From NCBI GenBank assembly GCA_943736015.1, contig OX031064.1, positions 36,135,361 through 36,199,360 on the forward strand: a DNA stretch of 64,000 bases. Reading direction: 5' to 3'. How positions within the stretch are numbered: the first letter of the stretch is position 1; every line of letters begins with the position of its first letter. A model generated the notes under the pieces. That model had not been told where the DNA came from. It did not search any database and was given only the letters and a program-made list of their open reading frames with translations. This document shows positions 28,915-40,400 of this stretch, piece by piece. Source of the DNA: Tridacna crocea. Lineage: Eukaryota > Mollusca > Bivalvia > Cardiida > Cardiidae. The position numbers and the translations under genes were made by a program.

Positions 28915-29369
28915 AACTGTCAGGCAAGCAGTTGCATGCAATAAAGAATTAAGTGTCTTATTATGAACTTGTAAGTAAGCGACCAATGCATAGCTGAAGT
29001 ACAAAGTGCCTTGACCGGGATTCGAACCTGTACAGCTAAGGTCCTCACTTAGTAAGTCTCATAAGACCAGTTGAATACACTTCTCACTGAGCTAAAGAGA
29101 ATTCTGTGTACAGCAGTTGCTTGGTGGTATTCATTTTACATAGGAGTTATCTCCCATAACATACCCCATCTAAAGGGGTAATCTTTTTGATGACACAAAG
29201 CCTTTCTGGGCTGTAAGTCTATCATTTCAACAATGAATTATTCAATAAGCCAATCCTGGACTAGCCCCCTATTTTATGAATATGTATGTTTGCAACAAAT
29301 ATATAGCTGAAGTATTAACATCTTCGGAATGGATTCTAAATTGCACTGCAAGATCCTCCTACTTTGAGG
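28915..29369 (-). mobile_element. tRNA-derived SINE, -, with partial second unit
   Basis: CGGGATTCGAACCTGTA (B-box on -) and CTCACTGAGCTAAAGAG (A-box on -), then ATAAGCCAATCCTGGACTAG. The second tRNA part is interrupted by the MITE at 29370 and resumes at 29567 with CCAATTCACTAACCACTG. Confidence 0.6.
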
Positions 29370-29566
29370 CTAACTCATTACTAAACAACAAATTTATAGA
29401 CTGGTCCAAATTTAAAGCATTTGCATACGACAAAATACATGTGACTGAAAAATCAAAATTTATCCAGGAAAGGGTGGTTAGCAGCATTTTCTCCTTTTCC
29501 CACGATGTTTTCAAAAGCCTCTATTTCAGGGTTGTCAAAAGCTGTCATTGTGTGGTAAAGAGTTAA
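29370..29566 (-). mobile_element. TTAAhp MITE, -, left arm deleted, inside SINE
   Basis: CTAACTCATTACTAAAC start (left T lost), only the right arm remains, right TTAA at 29563-29566. The SINE consensus has GAGGTTTAAA here, so TTAA was the target. Confidence 0.82.
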
Positions 29567-29601
29567 ATGACCAATTCACTAACCACTGATCTTAAGTCAG
29601 A

Positions 29602-30055
29602 CCAGCCCACATAGGTAAGTTGGTACAGCGTAGGACTCATGATCATGAGAGTGTGGGTTCGTTTTCCACGTAAGGCCATCTAAAATTACTAATAGTTTTT
29701 CGGATGAGACGATAAACCAAGGTCCCATGTGAAGGTGCTATAGACCGAGCATGTTAAAGAAGCAGGTGAAACTTAGGATGGGTTTCGTCCTGTAACTGCA
29801 CCACTGTCCCCCTTAACAATACTGGTTTCATCCTGTATCTGCACTATCCCCCCTAACAATACTGGTTTCATCCTGTATCTGCACTATCCCCCCTAACAAT
29901 ACTGGTTTCATCCTGTATCTGCACTATCCCCCCCTAACAATACTGGTTTCATCCTGTATCTGCACTATCCCCCCTAACAATACTAACAGCCTTCAGGGGG
30001 CGTCGCCCATATGTGAAACCGGTGGCGCCAATAAATAAACCCAAATTCAGTCAAT
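29602..30055 (+). mobile_element. tRNA-derived SINE with conserved central block
   Basis: CATAGGTAAGTTGGTACAGC (A-box) and GTGTGGGTTCGTTTTCC (B-box), then TTTTCGGATGAGACGATAAA and CCAAGGTCCCATGTG, a central domain shared by SINE superfamilies across animals. The 40-bp tandem repeat lies in its 3' part, followed by GGCGCCAATAAATAAACCC. Confidence 0.72.
29816..29988 (+). repeat. 40-bp tandem repeat, 4 copies
   Basis: Units start at ACTGGTTTCATCCTGTATC, positions 29821, 29861, 29901 and 29942; the third unit has one extra C. Confidence 0.95.
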
Positions 30056-30169
30056 CGCTGATCTTAAGTAAACTCTTCCTGGCATAGTTGCCAGGTATTG
30101 ATTTTTATATGGGAAGAAGCTATCCTGTAAGGAGGGAGTTATTTCCCATGATATTAGCCCCTCTTAAAG

Positions 30170-30347
30170 TCTTGTGGTCCCCACGATTGTGAGGTAGGCC
30201 TATAACCATAAGGTCCCAAGTTTGATACCTTAGAATAGGTGTCAACTTTTGGATTGTTCATTGGCTCGGCAAACACATTCGGTGCGAGAACTGACTCAAT
30301 AAGCCAATACCAGATGAGCCCCCTTTATACAAAAATGTAATTTCACA
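30170..30347 (+). mobile_element. tRNA-like SINE fragment
   Basis: TTGTGAGGTAGGCCTATAACC and GGTCCCAAGTTTGATACC, then the GTGTCAACTTTTGGATTG block shared with 9650. Confidence 0.5.
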
Positions 30348-30805
30348 TTAACTCGTTACCAACAACAAAATTTTAGACTGGTTTAAATTGAAACCATTTG
30401 CAGACGACAAAAATAGAAGTGACTAAAAAATCTGAAATTTGTATTGGGGAGGGTAGAAAACATTGTGGGAAAAGCAGAAAATGCTGGTATCCGGCATTTT
30501 CTTCTTTTCCCACAATGTTTTCAAAAGGCTGCTTTAACCCTTTCCCAAACAATCCCTGGTTTTTTAATACCTGTCAGGAATAGAAGCCTTTTGAAAACAT
30601 TGTGGGAAAAGGAGAAAATGCTGGTAACCAGCATTTTCTCCTTTTCCCACAATGTTTTCTACTCTATCATATAGAAAAATCATCTTTTTAGCAACTGTTA
30701 ATTTGTAATCTGCAAAATGCTTTCAATTTGGTCTGGTCCAAAATTTGCCGTTTGGGAAAGGGTTAACAGGGTCGTTAAAAGTCGGATTGAGTGGTAAAGA
30801 GTTAA
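30348..30805 (-). mobile_element. TTAAhp MITE, A, -, host of a nested copy
   Basis: Runs 30348-30537 and 30767-30805; the gap is filled by another TTAAhp. Left TTAA 30348-30351, right TTAA 30802-30805. Centre GGTATCC. Confidence 0.9.
30534..30766 (+). mobile_element. TTAAhp MITE, A, +, nested in another copy
   Basis: TTAA at 30534-30537 and 30763-30766. Removing the insert and one TTAA rejoins GGCTGCTTTAACAGGGTCG of the host. Confidence 0.93.
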
Positions 30806-31050
30806 TGCATAGCTGAAGTACAAAGCTCCCCGACTTGGATTCCAACCTGTGTGGAAACGATCCTTATCTTCTGAGGCTCAAACGACAAATGCACTAACCA
30901 CTGAACTAAAGATACCTTCAATCTGAGGGCTTGCTCTGATGTTATTTTTTGTGAATGTGTCCCTAGCAGAGAAACAATTACAAAAAAAAAATCATTGTAG
31001 CCAGTCCTCAAATCGGGGGTAGGCTAAAGAGAATTCTTTCTTGGTTGCTT
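30806..31050 (-). mobile_element. tRNA-derived SINE, -
   Basis: GCATAGCTGAAGTACAAAG, CTTGGATTCCAACCTGTG (B-box on -), ACCACTGAACTAAAGATAC (A-box on -). Confidence 0.58.
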
Positions 31051-31129
31051 GACCAGTATTGATTTTATGTAGAAATGTTATATTTTATCAACTGAATTCT
31101 TCCTTGCTTAATAGACTTAACAGGTCCCT

Positions 31130-31371
31130 CCTGTTCCTAACGAATTTACATGTAAACGTACTTGTGTGCTGTATATGGGGAGGTTGCAAATATTCTCTAT
31201 AGACGATGACGATGTCTTCCGGAGCCGCATTTCATATATTCTAATTTGGTTTACGCCGTACCTAAGCTTGACAAACACTTCCTGTGTAAATACGAACGAA
31301 AAGATGTCAACAAAACACATTTGACGAACATTATATTCCCTTTACTTATACTGTTCCAAATGAAAAAGGCG
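31130..31371 (+). promoter_or_regulatory. Probable FHIP2 promoter / 5' UTR region
   Basis: The first repeat-poor stretch upstream of the start codon. CTTCCGG at 31216-31222 is an Ets-type site of the sort common in TATA-less housekeeping promoters. The transcription start is not determinable. Confidence 0.35.
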
Positions 31372-31416
31372 ATGTTTTCTAAATTTACGAGCATCCTGCA
31401 GCATGCGGTTGATGCG
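31372..31416 (+). CDS. FHIP2A: FHIP2 first coding exon [15 protein letters not shown]
   Basis: Donor GTAAGC. An in-frame ATG lies four codons upstream (31360, MKKA), but family proteins start at MFSKF, so 31372 is chosen. Confidence 0.93.
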
Positions 31417-34400
31417 GTAAGCATCGATTTTGCTATTTTCACATCGTTTCACATCGGGTTTTTTTTTGGGTGGGGGGGGGGGGGGGGAAGGGGAGATGAA
31501 TGGCATTTTTCATGTAGCCTCGAGTGTCCGTATTCCGTGATGATAAGGAAACAACTTAATGAAAATGATAATATGAGCTAGAAATTAGTACCTTCTTAAA
31601 AAGATAATTTCTGGTCACGTTCATTTGAAAATGGAAAACAAGAACTTGGAAGTTAGAGAACTACTTTCATGTTTTGTCAGTATGCACAAGTAAAGAACAT
31701 GCCGTCAGCCTTCTTCTGCAAACATGATGTTACCTTATTCTGGTAGCTTGGTAGTATTTACAGCAGAAAGTTGAAGGTGAATTTTTTGAGAAGGAACACT
31801 ATATGTAAGAAAAAATATGTAGATTTCATTAATTTATGATAACTAGCTGATTTTCACATGTATTTGTCTTGTATTTGTCTGAAATTCAAGGGCAATGAAA
31901 CATTCGCATATCGGTAAGTGTTATGAGCGGAAATACTGTGACGTCATCAAAATATGTGCTTTACGAGATGCACACTTAAATCACCTGTTCAAGGTCACTC
32001 ACGGAATATGTACACTGGACAGTATAGTCGTCTTCAGTGGTACCACGTCATATTTGAATATGATACCACGGTAATCTGGTAAAATACCTAATTTTCTTAC
32101 ATTCTACATAACACTACTTAACCACTGTCAAATCGAAAACAGGAGTGTTTTGAAACACATCGGTTAGAAATAATAGATGTTTCTTCATTAGTGATAAGTA
32201 CTCTCAATATTCAAAAATTACAATAATAAAAACACAGTTTTCCTCCATGTTTTGAAAAATTATATCGCCTCTAGTCTACAAAAATCCGATAATTTGTGAC
32301 ATGTGAAGGTTGTCTGCTGTGGCGTCATAGTCCACACAGGAAACAAAAACTATGGTATTTAACCCATTACCACACAATCCCTACTTTTGACGACCCTGAG
32401 AAAGAAGCCTTTAGAAAACATTGTGGGAAAAGGAGAAAATGCTGGTAACCAGCATTTTCTCCTTTTCCCACAATGTTTTCTGCCCTTCACAAAACAGTTT
32501 TCAAATTTTCAGTCACTTTTATTTTGTCGTCTGCAAATGCTTTCGATTTGGACAAGCATAAAATTCTGTCGTTTGGTAATGAGTTAAATCATTTTTTTGA
32601 AGATAAAAGTTGTATTTTTTATGATTTTGACCTTACAGCAGATGACGCAGTACCATATTGGACTCCAATCGGAGCACCCTTTGTAAACATGGTAGATTGA
32701 CCTATTTTGTCTGAAAAACACAACTCGAGCATTGATAGCAACATTTACTACAGCTTTAAATGTAACAGTTTATCACAATGTTGCAAAATAGTACATCTGA
32801 GTTCTCTCTCTTGTTTTAACCCTTTATCCCATAAGGCATTTCAATGGTATCTCTAATTGACCCTAACTAAAAGCAAGGATGAAGCCATTCTTATGTATAT
32901 ATGACACCTTTTGATAGCATAGAAAACATTGTGACAAAAGGTGAAATTGCTTGTCACGAGCAATTTCATCTTTTGCCACAATGTTTTCCAAAGGCTCCTA
33001 CAAGCAATGTGTAGAATTGAGTATCTATGGAGTAAAGGGTTAAATTTTTGGCGAAATTAAATACAGCGGTACCAAAGAGGACCATCCTAACCAAAAATAG
33101 CAAAAAAAAGTCTCATCATACCATGTTCAAATATTTGGACTGAATGATGAAGTTAATAGACTTAAGATGAATCGCATTCTTTGTCAAATATGAATTTTTT
33201 AAATAATGAAATGCTTAAAGAAATCCTACTGTAAGTTTCACTTGCCTTAATGTTCAGTCTGAAGGCTTGCTCCAATGCTATTTTTGTTATTGTTTCTGCA
33301 AACCTTCAAAGCAGCCCTATTAAAGAAACCCTACTGTAAGTTACACTTGCCTTAACCTTCAGTCTGAAGGCTTTCTCCAATGGTATTTTTGTTATTTGTT
33401 TCTACAAACCTTCAAAGCAGCCTTGTTAAAGACATTGATCAGGAATTAATACCATTTTACAAGCATCTTTTCAAATGGCTCTATGCCACGAAATTTCCAC
33501 TGATATATACCGGTAATACATAAAAACTGATGTTAGTTAATATCTAAATTTTACTTTCATGCAAATCTGTACTTTTCAACATAAATAACCATTGACCTGC
33601 TTCACCAGAAATCAAAACATGGTGATATCATCAGTGCACACGTCTCAGCAGAAATAACCATATCTCTGACACGTTACAGGATGATTCATTTGGGAATTTG
33701 CATGTTGGAAATGGTCTTTAGGGTTAGAGAAACACACTGTACAAAATTCAAATTCTGTTGAGTGCACCTCTCTGTTTAATGGAAGTCCCCATGTAAATTG
33801 TTTACAAATTACACTGGATTTATTTATGTTGGGGAAAGAAGGTAAATTTCCATTGATTTAATTGGTATTTTACAGCATCTAACGATCCATGCCCATTTTA
33901 GGAAGACCATCTCACTTGATTCATATGACCAATGTTCAGATGATAATTATTTTGTAGATAAACTGTGTGATCAAATACTGGAAAATGCACATCTTCAATT
34001 ATTTTACAGTTGTAAAGTACATGTAGAACAAAAAGTGAAATGTTTTGGTTATGAGTCATTTCAGCTCTGCAACATTTTGTTATCAGGTTATATTTCGGAA
34101 GTGGGCTTTTTTTTACCCCCGTCCCAATTTATTGAATAAAATTTTCTTTGTTTCAAGCTTGCACCACAGCTGTCATTGCAGGAAGAGTTTGTTTTACACT
34201 GGAAAGCAGTTACTGGATTTTTCATAGAAAACAAAGGTAAGATCTAAATCTTACCTAACTTATCTATATAGCTTTAAAGACATGGGTAAAATCTTGTTTT
34301 ACAGTTTGTTCAGATTAAAGTACTGCATATATGGATATATGCGTGTAGAAAATTTATGAATTATCTATAGCCGACATTTTGCATTAGGAAATGTTTGCGA

Positions 34401-37400
34401 ATACATGACAATGGTTATTTATTGGTGTACGTTGTGGTAAAATACGCGAACAGAAAAGTTTGTGAATTTTTCAGATTTGCAAAATTGTAAAAATTTCCAC
34501 TAATACAGTATGTGGCCAGAAAGAAAATTCCTTTTAACATGGCGGTAAGCCTCACTGATAGCAAAGTAAATCTGAAATATCTGGCAATCACACAATTATG
34601 TGGCTTTGTATTGATAAACAGGACTGAAATGTCTACATTATAGCTGATCGTAATTGTACAAATAGGCAAATAATATGAGGCATACATTCCTGTCCTTGCA
34701 TAATTTCTAACTATTGGGGTTAGCTCTGATTGCAATTTTTATTCAAATTATTGTGATGTTTGATGGAGAGACCAATACAAAAACTAACTGTAACCTTGCA
34801 AGAGTATGAATTTCATTAGAAGGATGTATCAGTGATGAATTGATGTAATTTTAATGTATGAACAAGTAACAGTGAGGAAAAAATCAAGATACATGTACTC
34901 TCTTGACTCTTTACCAAACAACAAAATTTTAGATATGTCCAAGTTGAATGTATTTTCAGACAACGAACTATGATAAAATGTGGTCCATATGATGGGATGG
35001 GTCATTGAAAGGGTAGAAAACATTGTGGAAATAGGATGAAATGCTGGTTGCCAGCATTTTCATTTCTCCCACAATGTTCCAAAGCTGTTTTCTTCAGGGT
35101 TGTTAAAACCTGTGATTGAATGGTAAAGAGTTAAAATTGTAGATCTTTGTCTGTACTAGCCATCCTGTCTGAGTGATATCCTTTGATCTAATTCAACATT
35201 AACCCTTTCCCAAACAATCCCTTGTTTTTAATGACCCTGAGATAGAAGCTTTTTGAAAACATTGTGGGAAAAGGAGAAAATGCTGGTAATCAGCATTTTC
35301 TCCTTTTTCCACAATGTTTTCTACCCTTCTAAAAACACATTTGAATTTTTGAGTTGTGTCTGTTTTGTCATCTGCAACTGCTTTCAATTTGGACCAATAT
35401 AAAATTTTGTCGATTGGTAGAGAGTTAAACCCCCTTTCACACAGTTCTCTTTAGAGAAAGGTTATTGAAAAGATTGAGTGAAAAGGAGAATTTTCTGTTG
35501 TAAGTTCTCCATTTTCCCTCAATGTTTCCTGCTCTTTTGGAGAAAAAATCCTTCATTTGAGCTACAATCAAGTTGTCATCTGCATATGTTTTATATACAG
35601 ATAAGTCTAAAATTGCATGTTTGGTAAAGTCTAATGATTAGCAAAGCAACAAAATTTCCAATTGGTCAGTCAGGTAGATTTCTTTAGAGTTAGAATGCAA
35701 TTCAGAATTTTGAATTAACCCTTTACCAAACAATCCCGGCTTTTCACGTGTCTGAGAAAAAGGTCTTCTGAAAACATTGTGGGAAAAGAAGAAAATGCTG
35801 GTAACCAGCATTTTCTTCTTTTCTCACAATATATTTTACTTTTCATAAAACAAATTTCTAATTTTCAGTTACTTTTGTCGTCTGCAAATGCTTTCGATTA
35901 GGACAAACCTAAAATATTGTTGTTTGGTAACAAGTTAATCTTTTTGTCACAGGAGAAAAGATGCCAGTTGAACAGACAACAATACCATCTCACCTTGAAC
36001 AAATGTTGGTTATTTTACAACAAGAGGACCTGGAAGTGGAGGGTGGCATGTATGGGCCTTGTCTAGAGTACCTGTTACAGCATAAGCTACTGGAAACATT
36101 ATATTCTTTGGGCAGGACAGATGTATGTAGTAAACATTACTTTGACATATTATGAACTCCTTACTTGAAGACAGAATTTTAGACTTGTCCAAATTCAAAG
36201 ACAAAATTCGTACTTGTTTATGTTCAAAACACTTGTAATAGATTATTAGCTCCACTGGCCGAAGGCCAGCGAGCTATTGTCATGGCGTTGTGTCCGTCGT
36301 GCGTCCGTCCGTTCGTCCGTGCGTGCGTCCGTAAACTTTTTCTTTAAAAAACTTCTCCTCAAAAACTATTGACTGGATTTTTACCAAATTTCACAGGAAT
36401 GTTCCTTAGGTGGTCCTCTTTCAAATTCCTTCAAATAATTGTGTTCCATGAATAATTCTGGTTGCCATGGCAACCAAAGTAAAAAACCTTTAAAAATCTT
36501 CTCCTCCCAAACCGCTAATTGGATAGCATTATTTTTTTGCAGGAATGTTCCTTAGATAGAGGTCTACAGAATTCCTTTAAAAAAAAAAAAAAAGATCCGT
36601 CAAAAAACATGGCTTTTATGGGAGACTCATTTTCCTTTTATGGTATAAAGTAAAATCTTTGAACAATTTCTTCTCTCAAACTACTTGTTTTGATTTCATT
36701 GTTGTATTGAAGGTTAGTTCCAATGGTGGTAAGTCTTTACCATACAATCCTGACTTTTAAGGACCCTAAAGAAGAAGTCTTTGGAAAACACTCTTGGAAA
36801 AGGAGGAAATGCTGGTAATCAGCGTTTCTCCTTTTCCCTCAGTGTTTTCTACTCTATCAAAGAGAGAAATCATCATTTCATCAATGTTTAATTTGTTGTC
36901 TGCAAATGCTCTCAGTTTGGTCACATCCCAAGTTTTGTCGTTTGGTAAAGAGTTAAAGATGGTTGCTTTACATGATCTATAATCCTTTTCATATAAAACA
37001 AGGGAAACTCTGCACTTTGATTAGTTCTGGTAAAGGTTTGTTGACCTACTGGTGACCTGGTACAAAGAGGGACAGGGCTTTACTGTTGTGATAAGGCATT
37101 TTGTTATCCAATCAAACTGATCCCTGACAAAGAAGACTTTAGAAAACATTGTGGGAAAAAGAGAAAATGCTGGTAACCTTTTCTCACAATGTTATCTACC
37201 CTTCACAAAACAACTTTCAAATTTTCAGCAACTTTTATTTTTTCATCTACAAATGCTTTCCATTTGGACAACCCTAAAATGTTGTTGTTTGGTAATGAGT
37301 TAACTATAACCAGAAGACAAAATTTTTATAACTGGCCATAATTGAAAGATGTTGCAGACAACATAATAAATCTTGTATCGAAAAGGGTAGAAATTATTGT

Positions 37401-40400
37401 GTAAAACTAAGAAAATGCAGGTAACTTTTATTTTCTTCTTTTCTCACAATGATTTTCATAGCTTTTTTTTCTTTAGTGACCAAAAATGCAGGAATGAATG
37501 GTAATTGTTAAAAACTGCTCTTCACCGTTACAGAAAAATCAGGCCTGTGGAGCGATACAGGCGCTCAAGCACCTCTAGTTCAAATGAAATGTTGAAATTT
37601 ATCTTTGAGAGAGAAGAAAAGATTGTTGAAAAAGGATTTAAATGTTTCTTAATTTCTTTTCATCCAAAGAGTGCTATATAAAAAAAAATAGAAAGTTTTT
37701 GGGCAGTGAAAAAATATTGTTTATATGGTCAGAGATTGAGTTCAAGTTGGGGGATTAACCCTTTACCAAACAATCCCTGGTTTTTACGACCATGAGATCA
37801 AAGCCTTTGAAAATATTGTGGGAAAAGAAAAAAATGCTGGTTACCCCCTTTTCCTCCTTTTCCCACAATGTTTTCTACCCTTCTGGAACCAAATTTCAAT
37901 TTTTGAGTTATGCTTACCTTTTCATCTACAAATGCGTTCAATTTGGACCAGTCTAAAATTGTGTTGTTTGGTAAAGGGTTAATTGATTGAATAGTGTGTT
38001 ACACAGCTTCAAATATGATTTGCGTAATACTAGTATTGCAGAAACACATCATTTATATCTGAGTCATTTCATAAAAACAGCTCATTTTACAAATTACATG
38101 TTTATATACATGTATATATCCTGAGTTTCACTCCTACGAGGCTTTGGCTTTGAAATTCTTTGTCCTGTGACATCCCTACTCCTTACTAAGTACTGGACAT
38201 TATAGATTCGGTTAAAAAATAAAACATCTGAGAAATATTGTATGTAGTCCATGTATGACCTTGAACTTCAACATCCACAAAAACAATATATCGTCGGTTT
38301 ACGTCCAAAACCTCGGTAACTACAGCTTGTAACAAGCTGTTACAAGCTGTAGTTACAAGGTTATGGAAGTCCTTAGATATGTAATGAATTAAAATTATGA
38401 TTGGCAATGAAAAAATATGATCAAACCATGTTCATCTGATAGTAAGAAAGTTTTTGTGGATAATGCAACATGATGAAGCCTTATATTCATTCAGAATTGA
38501 AATAAAATAAAGCAGATGACAATAAAGTCCAAAATACTGCTGTTTTGGTCATATTATTTCAAGGGAAAAAAGATGCTAATTCAAGATCAGAATGGATGCT
38601 TGGTATCATGCACCATGGAGATGCGTTAAGTCCCTCATTGCCAGAGCATGGCTCATATATTTGTGTTATGCAAGAGCGGGCTTACATGGTTCTCACTAGG
38701 TCCAGAATCCCAAGAGTCATTGACTCTTGGGCCCAAATTTTCAAGAGTCAAAATGGAATTTTCAAGAGTCGTATAGTAATGGCCAAGGGTCAAAATTATC
38801 ATGGAGAGATAAAGGTGAAATAATGAAAACTTTCCATTTATATTCTTTGTTTATGGGTAGGAATTAGATAAGAAAATACCCTTATGTAGAGACTTGTTGG
38901 AATGAAGTGGACAGAAGAATTTTAAATTGCAGCCCTAGAATGCAATTCATCTTGATAAATAAATAGACACAAGTATCATTTTTGAACTGTTTACCAAACA
39001 ACAAACAATTTTGACTAGATCATAACTAATTTTGGACATTTGCAGATGACAATTTAAATGTGGCTGGAATGACTTGTCTTTCTTGGCCTCGAACATTGTG
39101 GAAAAAGGCAGAATGTAAAGGTCTCTTAAACTATTATTTCTTAAGATTTAAGTCTTCTTTTCTTGTATAATTACTTTTTCTTTAACAATATTTTCAGGGC
39201 TAATAATTTAAGACAAGAAGGCCTAACCTCCATCCAGGGCTATGAAAACCAGAGATTGTTTGTTAAAAGAGTAAAGCCCCCATTTCACACAGCATGGCTC
39301 ATTGATTATCTCTCTTTTTTTCAGTACCCTCCAGGAATGAAGCAGATGGTTTTGTCTTTCTTCACAAAGTTGTTGTCAAGGGTCAAGAAGCCAATCCTAG
39401 CTCATGTAAATGTGTACAGGGCAGTACAGGTTTGTTTTACATCTTATCATATTTCAAATACCTGAAAATATCATTGATTCAGTGAGTCCACTAGTATTAT
39501 TACATGCTTTCCCGTAGGATATCGAAAAATTGCCGTGAAAATATTTTTCAGTCTTACACTGGTATCACCAATAAAAATACCGATTTTCATGTTCTTGTCG
39601 CTTAGGTAAATTGTGCAGCCTGACAACCAGATGGGAAATATGACATCATATGCCTTAGATTTCTCACGCATGACGTAATATTGCAATGCGTTGTTATGCG
39701 GAAGGGGTACGCCACAGGGAATAACGGAAAAGTACTGTACTGGATTTTGATAAAACTCCTCCCAGAAAGGGTTAAAAGCATGAAATAAATAGAATATCTT
39801 TTTTTTTTTCAGTGAAATGTCGAAATTTATTTCATCTCGTAAACCCCATTGAAAATATTACTGATGGTGTCCACTCAATGAAATAAATTTCGATCTTTCA
39901 CCAAAAAAAAACAAATATCCTCTTTGTATCAAACAGTGTAACAAAGAAGGAACAACATATTGTATATTTTTTTCTTATGATTTCAGTTGTTTAACCCATT
40001 ACCACACAATCCCTACTTTTGACGACCCTGAGAAAGGAGCCTTTAGAAAACATTGTGAGAAAAGGAGAAAATGCTGGTAACCAGTATTTTCTTCTTTTCC
40101 CACAGTGTTTTCTATCCTTCACAAAACAATTTTGAAATTTTCAGTCACTTTTATTTTGTCCTCTGCAAATACTTTCGGTTTGGACAAACCTAAAATTTTA
40201 TCGTTTGGTAATGAGTTAAATATTATTCCAGCCATTTACTCTTTACCACATGACTCTGAAAGAGAAAGCGTTGGAACAGAATAGGGGAAAGGAAAAAATT
40301 CCTTTTCCAGCAATATTTCCCACCCTATGGATAATACAAATCAACATTTCAACCATGATTTTTTCATCTGTAAATGATTTCAGTATGGACCAGTCCAAAA

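Noticed and set aside
32627-32700. Possible exon [19 protein letters not shown] after TTACAG
   Set aside because: FHIP2 exons 31372 and 34158 join in phase with no missing residues, and there is no good donor or family likeness.
34415-34735. 106-codon minus-strand open frame
   Set aside because: Composition is intron-like, with no motif, no splice support and no recognised family.
38545-38823. 92-codon open frame
   Set aside because: It contains a repeat block (CATGGAGATGCGTTAAGTCC) seen elsewhere and CAAGAGTC repeats; no family recognised.
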